From Polyangiaceae bacterium (GTDB lineage: Bacteria > Myxococcota_A > Polyangia > Polyangiales > Polyangiaceae): a DNA stretch of 64,000 nucleotides. The notes under the pieces are model-generated. The model was not told the DNA's origin. It did no database searches and saw only the letters and a program-made list of their open reading frames with translations. Shown in pieces: positions 1 to 7,996 of the stretch (its first letter is position 1; each line of letters begins with the position of its first letter). The DNA lies in NCBI GenBank assembly GCA_016933275.1, contig JAFGBI010000234.1, positions 1 to 64,000 of the forward strand, read 5' to 3'. A program made the position numbers and the translations under genes.

Positions 1-22
1 GTAGGCCCGAAGGCCTAAGAAT

Positions 23-718
23 TTGAATATGGGACTCGACCGGCATAGTACGGTCATGAGTCTTTCGAGCAACGCATCAGCCCCCGCAGCCGACACCTGG
101 TCGGCGGGTGAAGACGTCGGGCTGAGTGACGTGCCCGAGTCGCTTCTTCAGGACAAGGAGGGCTCGGACGGCGGCCCCCACTGGGTGGAGGTCCAGCTCG
201 CTGACGCTGAGGGAACCCGGCGATGGGTTCACTGCCAGGCCGAATGCCATCCCGCTGGGTTCGACGTTCGAGCAGCTGGTCCCGAACCCGGCCAGCGGTC
301 TTCGCTTCGCCTCGTTCGCACAGGGTCTGTCCTGGGACGTGCCGGGCTGGTGTCCACCTCGTCGCTGGTGGCATCCGCGGCCCCTGGTGAGCTTGCGCCT
401 CCCGAGGCTTCGAGCTCGGCGTCTGCTCGTCGCATGAGGGGCAAGGCCCGGCCTGAACGCTCTCCTGATCCGCTCCTCCCCGAGTCCTTGGTCAACCAGC
501 GGATGCCCGTGGTCGACGAACGGATCTTCATGGCGATGGTTCACTCGGGTGAGCTCGTCGCTGAGCGGCTCGGCCAGCTCCACTACACCAGGTGGGCGGA
601 CTACCAGGCGGCCTTCGATCGCCGCCTGAAGGCTCAGGAACCGAAGCTCAAGCCCTCGGACGACCTGAACGACATCCGCGTTCAGCTCGGTTACCTGCCG
701 AAGAAGGGGCACCGGTAG
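23..718 (+). CDS. hypothetical protein encoded immediately upstream of the integrase
   Basis: 231-aa ORF; its TAG stop (716-718) overlaps the GTG start of the integrase (718-720), an operon-like arrangement. No recognised domain. Confidence 0.6.
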   Translation: MNMGLDRHSTVMSLSSNASAPAADTWSAGEDVGLSDVPESLLQDKEGSDGGPHWVEVQLADAEGTRRWVHCQAECHPAGFDVRAAGPEPGQRSSLRLVRTGSVLGRAGLVSTSSLVASAAPGELAPPEASSSASARRMRGKARPERSPDPLLPESLVNQRMPVVDERIFMAMVHSGELVAERLGQLHYTRWADYQAAFDRRLKAQEPKLKPSDDLNDIRVQLGYLPKKGHR

Positions 719-2142
719 TGGCGCGACCCCCCACCGGGCACGTCTACTTCGACCACGGTTCGCGGTTCGCGGCGTTCAGCATTCTGGGCAAGAGAGAGCA
801 CTTCCGCCTCCCTCTCGCGACGACGGACGAAGAGGCCACGAAGACGAAGGAGGTGATGCTGAAAGCCCTCATCCGTCTCCGCAAGGCAGGCAAGGAAACC
901 CAGGCCAAGGCGTTCCTGGAGCAGATTGCCGCGTCCGATGCTCGCCGCCAGCAGAACGTGATGGTGATCCTGGACGGAGTGGTCCGGGGCGTTGAGCTTG
1001 AGGCCCCGCCGGCTCCACCCCCGCCAACCGTGCTCGCGTCACCGCGAGCCCCCGACAAGGTGGTCACGTTCGGCGAGTTCGCAGAGCAGTGGGTGTCCGG
1101 GGAGCTCGCGAGGCTCTACCCAGACCGCGTGAAGGCGATCCGCCACGCGAACACCAACCGCGAACGGCTCAACAACCACATCCTCCACGTCGTGTTCCAG
1201 GGTCGACGCACCGCGGACGTTCCCCTCCACGAGTTCACCCAGGATCACGCCGAGTACATCCTCCGGCTCCCGACGCTTCCGGCCGGTTCGAGGCGCCACG
1301 TTGCCGTCGTCATCAACCGGCTCCTGAACCTGGCGGTGACCCCGGCTCGACTGATTCCGCGATCGCCGCTCCCAACGCGGTGGCTGCCGATCCCGAACGC
1401 CGTGAAGGCTCGTAGCTGGCTCTACCCGACCGAGGTGGATTCGCTCATGGGCTACCGCGAAGCTCCACTCGTGAAGCGCCTCTACATCGGCGTGGCCGTC
1501 CGGGAGGGCCCTCGTCGCGGGAACCTCGTGAACCTGGACTGGGCGAGCCTGGATCTCGCGAAGGACCGCGGCACGGTCACGTTCGATGAAACCAAGGGCG
1601 GGGAGGGGATCGCCTGGAGGCTGGATCCCGGAACGGCGGAGGCCCTGCGTCGATGGAAGCGAATTTGTCCGTCCAAGACCTGGGTCTTTCCGGAGCTTGC
1701 GGTGCCAGCGGACCGGAAGAGGAAGCGGCGGGATCGGCCGATGTACGTGACCAACCTATCGCGTCTGCTTCGTGGGTGGCTTCTGGATTGCGGTGTCGAC
1801 CGTCCCCAGCTTCACACGGCGACGGAGAAGCGTTTGGCCTTGCGGGCCCATGACCTTCGCGCCACCTTCGTCACCGTCGCGTTGGCCGTGGGCAAGACGG
1901 ACTCGTGGGTGATGGACCGGACGGGCCACAAGTCGTACCAGATGCTCGCCCGCTACAAGCGGAGCGCCCGGATGGCCAACGAGATGGGTGTCCAGTGGTT
2001 CGCTGAATTGCACGAGGTCGTCCCCGAGCTCGCCGCACTCGGAGAAAGCGCCACGGGAACGGACGTCGTGAATGGGCTGACGAACGAAACGACACCCCGA
2101 CCCCTGGGGAAGGACCGGAAGCAGCGTGCACCGACGCCGTGA
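718..2142 (+). CDS. site-specific tyrosine recombinase / phage-type integrase
   Basis: C-terminal catalytic motifs: REGPRRGNLVNLDW, HDLRATFVTVAL, GHKSYQMLARYKR (R..HxxR..H..Y pattern). GTG start at 718 in the frame of ORF 592..2142. Located next to a tRNA gene. Confidence 0.9.
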   Translation: MARPPTGHVYFDHGSRFAAFSILGKREHFRLPLATTDEEATKTKEVMLKALIRLRKAGKETQAKAFLEQIAASDARRQQNVMVILDGVVRGVELEAPPAPPPPTVLASPRAPDKVVTFGEFAEQWVSGELARLYPDRVKAIRHANTNRERLNNHILHVVFQGRRTADVPLHEFTQDHAEYILRLPTLPAGSRRHVAVVINRLLNLAVTPARLIPRSPLPTRWLPIPNAVKARSWLYPTEVDSLMGYREAPLVKRLYIGVAVREGPRRGNLVNLDWASLDLAKDRGTVTFDETKGGEGIAWRLDPGTAEALRRWKRICPSKTWVFPELAVPADRKRKRRDRPMYVTNLSRLLRGWLLDCGVDRPQLHTATEKRLALRAHDLRATFVTVALAVGKTDSWVMDRTGHKSYQMLARYKRSARMANEMGVQWFAELHEVVPELAALGESATGTDVVNGLTNETTPRPLGKDRKQRAPTP

Positions 2143-2144
2143 CC

Positions 2145-2188
2145 TGCCGGCAGAACCACCCGGAGTTCTGCCGGCAATATTGCCGGCA
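2145..2188. repeat. cluster of three TGCCGGCA palindromes (inverted repeat TGCCGGCAGAAC...GTTCTGCCGGCA, then TGCCGGCAATATTGCCGGCA)
   Basis: Read directly just after the integrase stop: TGCCGGCA at 2145-2152, 2169-2176 and 2181-2188. Confidence 0.8.
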
Positions 2189-2225
2189 GCTCCCCCGCCT
2201 CACACGGTGCTCGCCCCCGCACCAC

Positions 2226-2255
2226 GAAAAACCCGGCCAATTCCGCCGGGTTTCG
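2226..2255 (-). terminator. Rho-independent-like terminator downstream of tRNA-Lys
   Basis: On the minus strand AACCCGGC-GGAATTG-GCCGGGTT followed by TTTCG: 8-bp stem plus T-run, just 3' of the tRNA. Confidence 0.7.
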
Positions 2256-2258
2256 TCG

Positions 2259-2331
2259 TGGGCCATGACGGACTCGAACCGTCAGCCTCCGGATTAAGAG
2301 TCCGCTGCTCTACCAATTGAGCTAATGGCCC
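2259..2331 (-). tRNA. tRNA-Lys (CTT anticodon)
   Basis: Minus strand GGGCCATTAGCTCAATTGGTAGAGCAGCGGACTCTTAATCCGGAGGCTGACGGTTCGAGTCCGTCATGGCCCA: 7-bp acceptor stem, CT-CTT-AA anticodon loop, GGTTCGAGTCC T-arm. Confidence 0.95.
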
Positions 2332-2476
2332 GGAGCCCTGATCGTACTCCCGAGAGAACACCAGGGAACGCGGCAATTATCACGGCGCGCGCTCCCGTCA
2401 AGGGGAACGGCGCCGCGCGGCGAGGATCGCGGCATCCGGGCCAGGAGTCGCGTATCCTCCAGCGCGGAGCCACCCG

Positions 2477-3046
2477 TTGCCCAACCCTGAGCTTCCCGTC
2501 CAGAGGTCTGCCCCGTCGACACGGGCACCGATCGACGCCAAGCCGGCCGATGACCGATCGGATCGCGCCATTCCGACAGCCGGCACCACGGACGCCACGA
2601 ACCCGGACGCGATCCCCGACGCGGTGGACGCGCGAGCGAGCACCGAAGCCGAGGTCACGGGTGCCGGCGCCAACACCAACGTGGATGGGGCGGAAGCCAT
2701 CACCGAGGTGGGTGCGGTGACCGCGAACGCCGCCGCCACCGCACCGCTCACGCCCGCTGCAGAGGCCAGCGCCTCCCCCATCCCCGGACGTGAACCGGCA
2801 CGGGGCACTCGGCTCGCGTTGACGGCGCTCTGGGTCGGGTACTTGCCGGTCTGGCTGGTGGTGCTGGCCGTCGCTACCCCGAGCGTCCCGGTGGTCCTGC
2901 TCTCGTTCGCGCTCTGGATCCTCCTGCTGGCGCGTGTGCACCAGACGCTGCGTCGCCACCGGTGCGAGCGGTGCGGGGAGCGCTACTACTCGTCCGACCT
3001 CTTCGGGGTGCTCGGCGGCACCGGGTGCACCGGCTGCGAGCATTGA
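2477..3046 (+). CDS. hypothetical membrane protein with C-terminal zinc-ribbon-like CxxC motifs
   Basis: Two hydrophobic stretches (ALWVGYLPVWLVVLAVA, VPVVLLSFALWILLLA) followed by CERCGERYY...CTGC. Confidence 0.6.
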   Translation: MPNPELPVQRSAPSTRAPIDAKPADDRSDRAIPTAGTTDATNPDAIPDAVDARASTEAEVTGAGANTNVDGAEAITEVGAVTANAAATAPLTPAAEASASPIPGREPARGTRLALTALWVGYLPVWLVVLAVATPSVPVVLLSFALWILLLARVHQTLRRHRCERCGERYYSSDLFGVLGGTGCTGCEH

Positions 3047-3448
3047 CCGACGTTGAGCGACGCCGGGCGGTCGGTCGCGGACGCCGACGACCACTCGGGT
3101 CGAACCGAGCTCGGGGAGCTTCGGTTGCACGCCAATCACCTCGTGGCCAAGGGAGAGGAGCCGTTGCACGGCGAGGTGCGGGCAGCGCAACGGATTGGGG
3201 GACGCACCGAGCAGGGCAACCTTCCCGGGCGGGAGCATGGGGCGATGCGATCCGTCGAGCCGAGGAGGGGATCGCTGCTGGTCGTGCGTGGACGACCCGC
3301 GCGCCGACGCGGGATGCTCTTCATGACCGTGCGCGTGAGGAGTGAAGCGTCCCGCCTCGCGCGAATGCACCTGATCCGCTCTTCCCCAGGGCCGCCCGCC
3401 GAACCCGTTTGCTCGTGCTCGCGGATCGTCTGCACGATGACGGGGATG

Positions 3449-3685
3449 CTAGAGAACCCCGGGGACCGTCGCCCCGTAGAACATCCTGAACCCGTCCACG
3501 ATCACGAAGTCTTGGCCGATGTCGCGACCGGCCAGCAACGCCCGCAGCCCGAGCGCGCGGTTGCCGGCCGGGTCGTGGTCGTCATGGTACACGCAGAACA
3601 GGTACGGTTCCCGAGTCTCGAAGTGGAAACCGAGCAGCGCCACGCGCTGGATGGCGGAGGCGGGATCGGGCGGTGGCTCGGGCAT
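3449..3685 (-). CDS. small hypothetical protein
   Basis: 78-aa ORF with plausible composition; alternative-strand ORFs overlap it. Confidence 0.4.
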   Translation of the reverse strand: MPEPPPDPASAIQRVALLGFHFETREPYLFCVYHDDHDPAGNRALGLRALLAGRDIGQDFVIVDGFRMFYGATVPGVL

Positions 3686-3800
3686 CGGTCAGGACCTGGC
3701 GCCGCCAGAGACGGCCGTCGAGAACCACACCGACACCACGACCCGCGCGCCTGTTCACCAGAAACGAGACAGCGCTGGCTTCGAGTGGCACGCTCCCGCC

Positions 3801-4739
3801 GTGCGCCGCGGAGCCTCCCCCCTGGCAACGGTCGCCCGTGCCGCCGCTGGCGGATTGGCGTTGACGCTGGCATTGGCCTGCGCAGTCCGGCACCCGACCG
3901 CCCCCTACACGGCGCCGCCGTTCTACCCAGCGCCAACGGCCACCCCGCCCGCGGCCCCCGGCTACGTCTACGCTGCCCCGAACCCCGCCGGGCTCGAGGT
4001 CATGGCAGGTGGTCCGAGCTTGGGGTCACCAACTACCAATCTGACACCCGAAGCCGCCCCCGCGGGAGGCGCGGCCATCGCCCCGACCGTTCCGTGGCCG
4101 TTCCAGGCGCCCCTCCCCTCACCGGAGCTCTCCCGCAATGCGCCGGCTCGTCGCATCGCCAACCTCTCGCCGGTGGCCTGCCGGGCCGAGCTCGCCAAGA
4201 GCGGGCTCCCTGTCGAGCGGGACCGGCGCCCCACGCCTGGCGTGGCCACGGCCACGCGGGTCACGGGCCCGTTCCACGGGGTGCGGCTGGTGGTGCCTCC
4301 GAAGTCGAGCCCCTACGGGGTGCTCGACTGCCGGCTCGCGCTCACGCTCGGTAGGCTCGCGGAGCTGCTCGCGGAGCGCGGGATCGCGGCCATTCGTATC
4401 GACAACACCTACCGCCCGCGCGCGCACCTGCCCGGGAGCCGGCGCCCGAGCCAGCACAACTACGCGCTCGCGGCCGACGTGACCGCGTTCGTGCTCGCAG
4501 ACGGCCGCACCCTGGAGGTCGAACGCGATTGGCCGGCAGCCATCGGCGAGCCGGCGTGCGGCCCCGAGGCGAGACTCACCAGCGATTCGCCAGAGGCGGT
4601 CGAGCTCCGGAACCTCGTCTGCGCCATCGCCGCCCAAGGCCTGTTTCAGCACATCCTCACCCCGAACTTCGACGCCGCGCATCGAAACCACCTGCACCTC
4701 GACATCCAGCGCGACAACCCACGCGGAACGATCCACTGA
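3801..4739 (+). CDS. extensin-like C-terminal domain secreted protein
   Basis: Signal-peptide-like N-terminus from a GTG at 3801, Pro-rich linker, then CRAELAKSG...GPFHGVRLVVPPKSSPYGVLDCRLALTLGRLAELLAERGI...YRPR...SQHNYALAADVTAF...HRNHLHLDI, matching the extensin-like C-terminal family. Confidence 0.8.
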   Translation: MRRGASPLATVARAAAGGLALTLALACAVRHPTAPYTAPPFYPAPTATPPAAPGYVYAAPNPAGLEVMAGGPSLGSPTTNLTPEAAPAGGAAIAPTVPWPFQAPLPSPELSRNAPARRIANLSPVACRAELAKSGLPVERDRRPTPGVATATRVTGPFHGVRLVVPPKSSPYGVLDCRLALTLGRLAELLAERGIAAIRIDNTYRPRAHLPGSRRPSQHNYALAADVTAFVLADGRTLEVERDWPAAIGEPACGPEARLTSDSPEAVELRNLVCAIAAQGLFQHILTPNFDAAHRNHLHLDIQRDNPRGTIH

Positions 4740-4818
4740 TACCCTAGGAGCGATCCGCGTGGGCGGCCGGTGATCGCTGTGCTGGTCGCGGTCGCCGCGA
4801 GACCGCAGCGCGCTGGCG

Positions 4819-6441
4819 TCAGAACCCGAGGCGATCGCGCCGCGTCGCGGTCGCCTTCACGGTGTTCGTCGCGGTCGCCTTCGCAGTCGTGGGGGTCGCG
4901 GCGCCGGTCCCGGTCGTGCGCGCGACCCCGGTCGAACGACCGACCCCGGTCGTGCGGGGACCGGCGACCACCACGCCACGCCCGGTGGAGGTGGCGGTTG
5001 CCGTCGCGGTCTCTTTGCCCGTGTCCTTCCCGGTCTCCCTCCCCGTGTCCTTCCCGGTGGCCGCCTCGGATCCCGGCGTGACCGAGACCGTAGCGCTCGC
5101 GGTGCCCCCGGGGCTCCCGTCCGTCGTCGTCACCGTGGCAGGCTCGGTCACGATCGCCAGACCTTCGCCCGCCTCGGCGGAGACCGAGCCTCCTACGGTA
5201 CCTCGCCCCCCAACGACCTGGCTCATGGCAAGGAGAGCGACCCCCACTGCCCCACCGACCAGGACCACGAAACCCAGGATCACGAAGAGCACGAGCGCGA
5301 AGCCGCCTCGCTTGGGGATCCGGATCTCGTCGTTCGCGAGGGCGCTCGTCGTCGTCGCTTGCCCGGTCGTGACCGCCACGGCCGCACCCCCGGACTGGTG
5401 GAGGGGGACCGTGGGTGGATCGGGCTGCGATCCTGAGAGATCGGGATGGGGAGTAACGACGGGAACTGCGGGGGCGTATCCCGGCACCCCCGGTTCGCTC
5501 GCGCGAAATGCCTCCCCGTAGCTGCCGGGACTGAGCGGCGGCCCTCCATCCCCGACCGCCGCGCGCAGGGTGGTCGCGAGCTCTCGGGCGGACTGGAATC
5601 GTCGTGCCGGATCCCGATCCGTGGCTCTGCTCCACCACGCGTCGAACCCCGGGGGCACCGGCCCATGTTGGGACGGCACCGGAATGGGCGAGGCGCAGAT
5701 CTGCATGATGAGCGAGCCGAGCCCATCGGCCTCGAAGGGACGCCGCCCGACCAGACATTCGTACGCGATCACGGCCAGCGCCCAGAGATCCGTCCGCCAA
5801 TCGACCCGCTTGTCCCCCTGCGCCTGCTCGGGGCTCATGTAGTAGGGCGTGCCGAGGACAGCGCCCGTGCGAGTCTTCGAGGTCGAGGCGCCGACCATGC
5901 CGGTGGCTTTCGCGACACCGAAGTCGACCACCTTTACGACCTCTTCGTCCTCGTCGCGCGCGAGGAAAACGTTGTCCGGCTTGAGGTCGCGGTGCACGAT
6001 CTCCGCGGCATGGGCCTTGCCGATCGCCTTGGCGATCTCACCCACGATGCGAGCCGTTTCCGCGGGCAGAAGCCGGCCGCAGCGGGTCAGCCGATCGGCA
6101 AGACTCTCGCCGACCAAGAGCTCCATCACGATGTACGGGATGCCCTCGTCAACCCCGAAGTCGAGGGTCTGCACGACGTTTGGGCTCCGCAACGCTGCGG
6201 CTGCCTGAGCTTCTCGGAGGAAGCGGGCCTGGGCCTCGGGGCTGCTCGCGATCGTGGGATCGATGAGCTTGACGGCCACCGGCGCGTTCAGAGCCAGGTG
6301 CTGGGCCCGCCACACCGAACCCATACCCCCCTGCCCAAGCAGAGACTCCAGGCGATACCGCCCGGATATTACGAGCCCCGGCTCCGGCCCATAGGCTGCC
6401 ACGTTTCCCAAGCTACCCCCGGACGCTCTTCCCTTCAACAC
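4819..6441 (-). CDS. serine/threonine protein kinase (PknB-like) with TM segment and Thr/Lys/Gly repeat tail
   Basis: GQGGMGSVW, VAVKLID, HRDLKPDNV, VDFGVAK, GTPYYMSPEQ kinase motifs; TM segment ALVLFVILGFVVLVGGAVGVALLAM; low-complexity C-terminus GKDTGRETGKDTGKETATATATSTG. Confidence 0.93.
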   Translation of the reverse strand: MLKGRASGGSLGNVAAYGPEPGLVISGRYRLESLLGQGGMGSVWRAQHLALNAPVAVKLIDPTIASSPEAQARFLREAQAAAALRSPNVVQTLDFGVDEGIPYIVMELLVGESLADRLTRCGRLLPAETARIVGEIAKAIGKAHAAEIVHRDLKPDNVFLARDEDEEVVKVVDFGVAKATGMVGASTSKTRTGAVLGTPYYMSPEQAQGDKRVDWRTDLWALAVIAYECLVGRRPFEADGLGSLIMQICASPIPVPSQHGPVPPGFDAWWSRATDRDPARRFQSARELATTLRAAVGDGGPPLSPGSYGEAFRASEPGVPGYAPAVPVVTPHPDLSGSQPDPPTVPLHQSGGAAVAVTTGQATTTSALANDEIRIPKRGGFALVLFVILGFVVLVGGAVGVALLAMSQVVGGRGTVGGSVSAEAGEGLAIVTEPATVTTTDGSPGGTASATVSVTPGSEAATGKDTGRETGKDTGKETATATATSTGRGVVVAGPRTTGVGRSTGVARTTGTGAATPTTAKATATNTVKATATRRDRLGF

Positions 6442-6586
6442 GTCGCGCGATCACCCCGAGGGGTGGGGATCCTGCCTGGCCTTGCGGCACCGCCCCCCCG
6501 CCTCCTGCGGCCTGGTGGCCGTGACGATTGCCAAACCCGGCGGACCTCGGGACAATGGCGTTCCTGCTGCGATCCTGGAGGATGAG

Positions 6587-7663
6587 ATGAGAGCCCCGTG
6601 GGTGGTCCGAGGTGTGGCCGTACTCTGCCTGGTGAGCGCGGTCGCCGCCGCGCAATCGGACGAAACCACACGACGGGCGGCGCGCGATCTCGGCAACCAG
6701 GGTATCGAGCTCTACGAAAAGGGGGACTACCCAGCCGCGCTCGACCGACTGAAGCGAGCCTACGAGGTCATGCCGGTGGTGACCCTCGGGCTCTGGTCGG
6801 CGCGCGCCCTGGAGAAGAACGGCAGGCTCGTGGAGGCCTCGGAGCGCTACCTTGCCGTAACGAGAACGGTGCTCAACCCGGGCGCGCCGGACATCCAGCG
6901 CGAGGCGCTGGCGGAGGCACAGCGGGAGTATGACGCCCTCCAACCCCGCATTCCCTCGATCACGATCACCCTCGCCGCCGGTGAAGCGACGGGCGGCGTC
7001 GAAATCGCGATCGACGGCGAGCCGCTGCGAGCCGCCCTCCTCGGGGTGCCCATCGCCCTCGATCCCGGACCGCACCAGTTCGGGGTGACCCGAGAGGGCA
7101 AGCGCCTCCAAGGCCAGGTCCAGCTCGCCGAGCGGGACCGGAAGGTGGTCGAGCTCACCTTCAAGACAGAATCGCCCGCTGGGGCGCCACCCCCCGCCAG
7201 CCCCCCTCCGACCGGGGCCGCACCCGCCGCAGCCCCCCCGCCGGGGCCGGCACCGATGGGACCGGCCGCGCCCACGCCAGCCGAACCCGCTCCCGAGCGT
7301 CCGGTGAACGGAATGCGCATCGGAGCCTTCGTGGCGCTGGGCGTGGGTGCCGCGGGCCTCTTGGCAGGGGGCATCGGGAGCGGCCTCGCCATCGACAAGA
7401 AACACTGGCTCGACCAGTACTGCTTTCACGAGCCTGGAACCAAGGGACAGTGTCCCACCGCAGTCGACGGTCAGGTCGATGAGTATAACCGCTACCGGTC
7501 CATCTCGACGGTGGGGTACGTCATCGGCGCGATCGGGGTGGCGGGAGGGTTCACGCTCCTTCTGCTGGCGCCCCGCAAGGAGTCGGCGCAAAACGAGCCG
7601 ACCGCCCACGCCATCGAGCCCTGGATCGGGCTCGGCGCGGCTGGCCTACGAGGACGGTTCTGA
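6587..7663 (+). CDS. secreted/membrane TPR-PEGA-type protein
   Basis: Signal peptide MRAPWVVRGVAVLCLVSAVAAAQ, TPR-like GNQGIELYEKGDYPAALDRLKRAYEV, Pro/Ala linker, C-terminal TM segments. Confidence 0.75.
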   Translation: MRAPWVVRGVAVLCLVSAVAAAQSDETTRRAARDLGNQGIELYEKGDYPAALDRLKRAYEVMPVVTLGLWSARALEKNGRLVEASERYLAVTRTVLNPGAPDIQREALAEAQREYDALQPRIPSITITLAAGEATGGVEIAIDGEPLRAALLGVPIALDPGPHQFGVTREGKRLQGQVQLAERDRKVVELTFKTESPAGAPPPASPPPTGAAPAAAPPPGPAPMGPAAPTPAEPAPERPVNGMRIGAFVALGVGAAGLLAGGIGSGLAIDKKHWLDQYCFHEPGTKGQCPTAVDGQVDEYNRYRSISTVGYVIGAIGVAGGFTLLLLAPRKESAQNEPTAHAIEPWIGLGAAGLRGRF

Positions 7664-7686
7664 CCGATCCCGACCGCGGCCGGTCC

Positions 7687-7996
7687 AAAGCAGCAATCAG
7701 GTTGATTGCTGCGTCAAACCGATCGCCTAGCCCGGCGGACCCGGAACCAAACAGGCCATCAGCGGCCAGCGGTCAGGCACAACACGGAGACCCTGATTGC
7801 TGACGCCCGGTTGCTGATGGCCACCAGAACGTCGAAGAACATTCTGCCGGATCGGCTCAGAATCCCACCGCCAACGGACTGGGGCACCGACCCGGCAGCA
7901 GACCTCGTCGGTGGCGGCGCTGGAAACACGCCCTCACCTCGCACAGAGGCGTCCTTTGCGCAGCCGTTGCGGTGGGCAACCCGATCGGTGTCCTAG
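7687..7996. repeat. dispersed intergenic repeat, copy A (long form, + orientation)
   Basis: Left end AGCAGCAATCAGGTTGATTGCTGCGTCA, right end GGGCAACCCGATCGGTGTCCTAG; internal ~160-bp segment shared with copy B. Confidence 0.85.

Noticed and set aside
3053-4354. 433-aa plus-strand ORF
   Set aside because: Arg/Pro/Gly-biased translation overlapping the better supported extensin-like gene in another frame.
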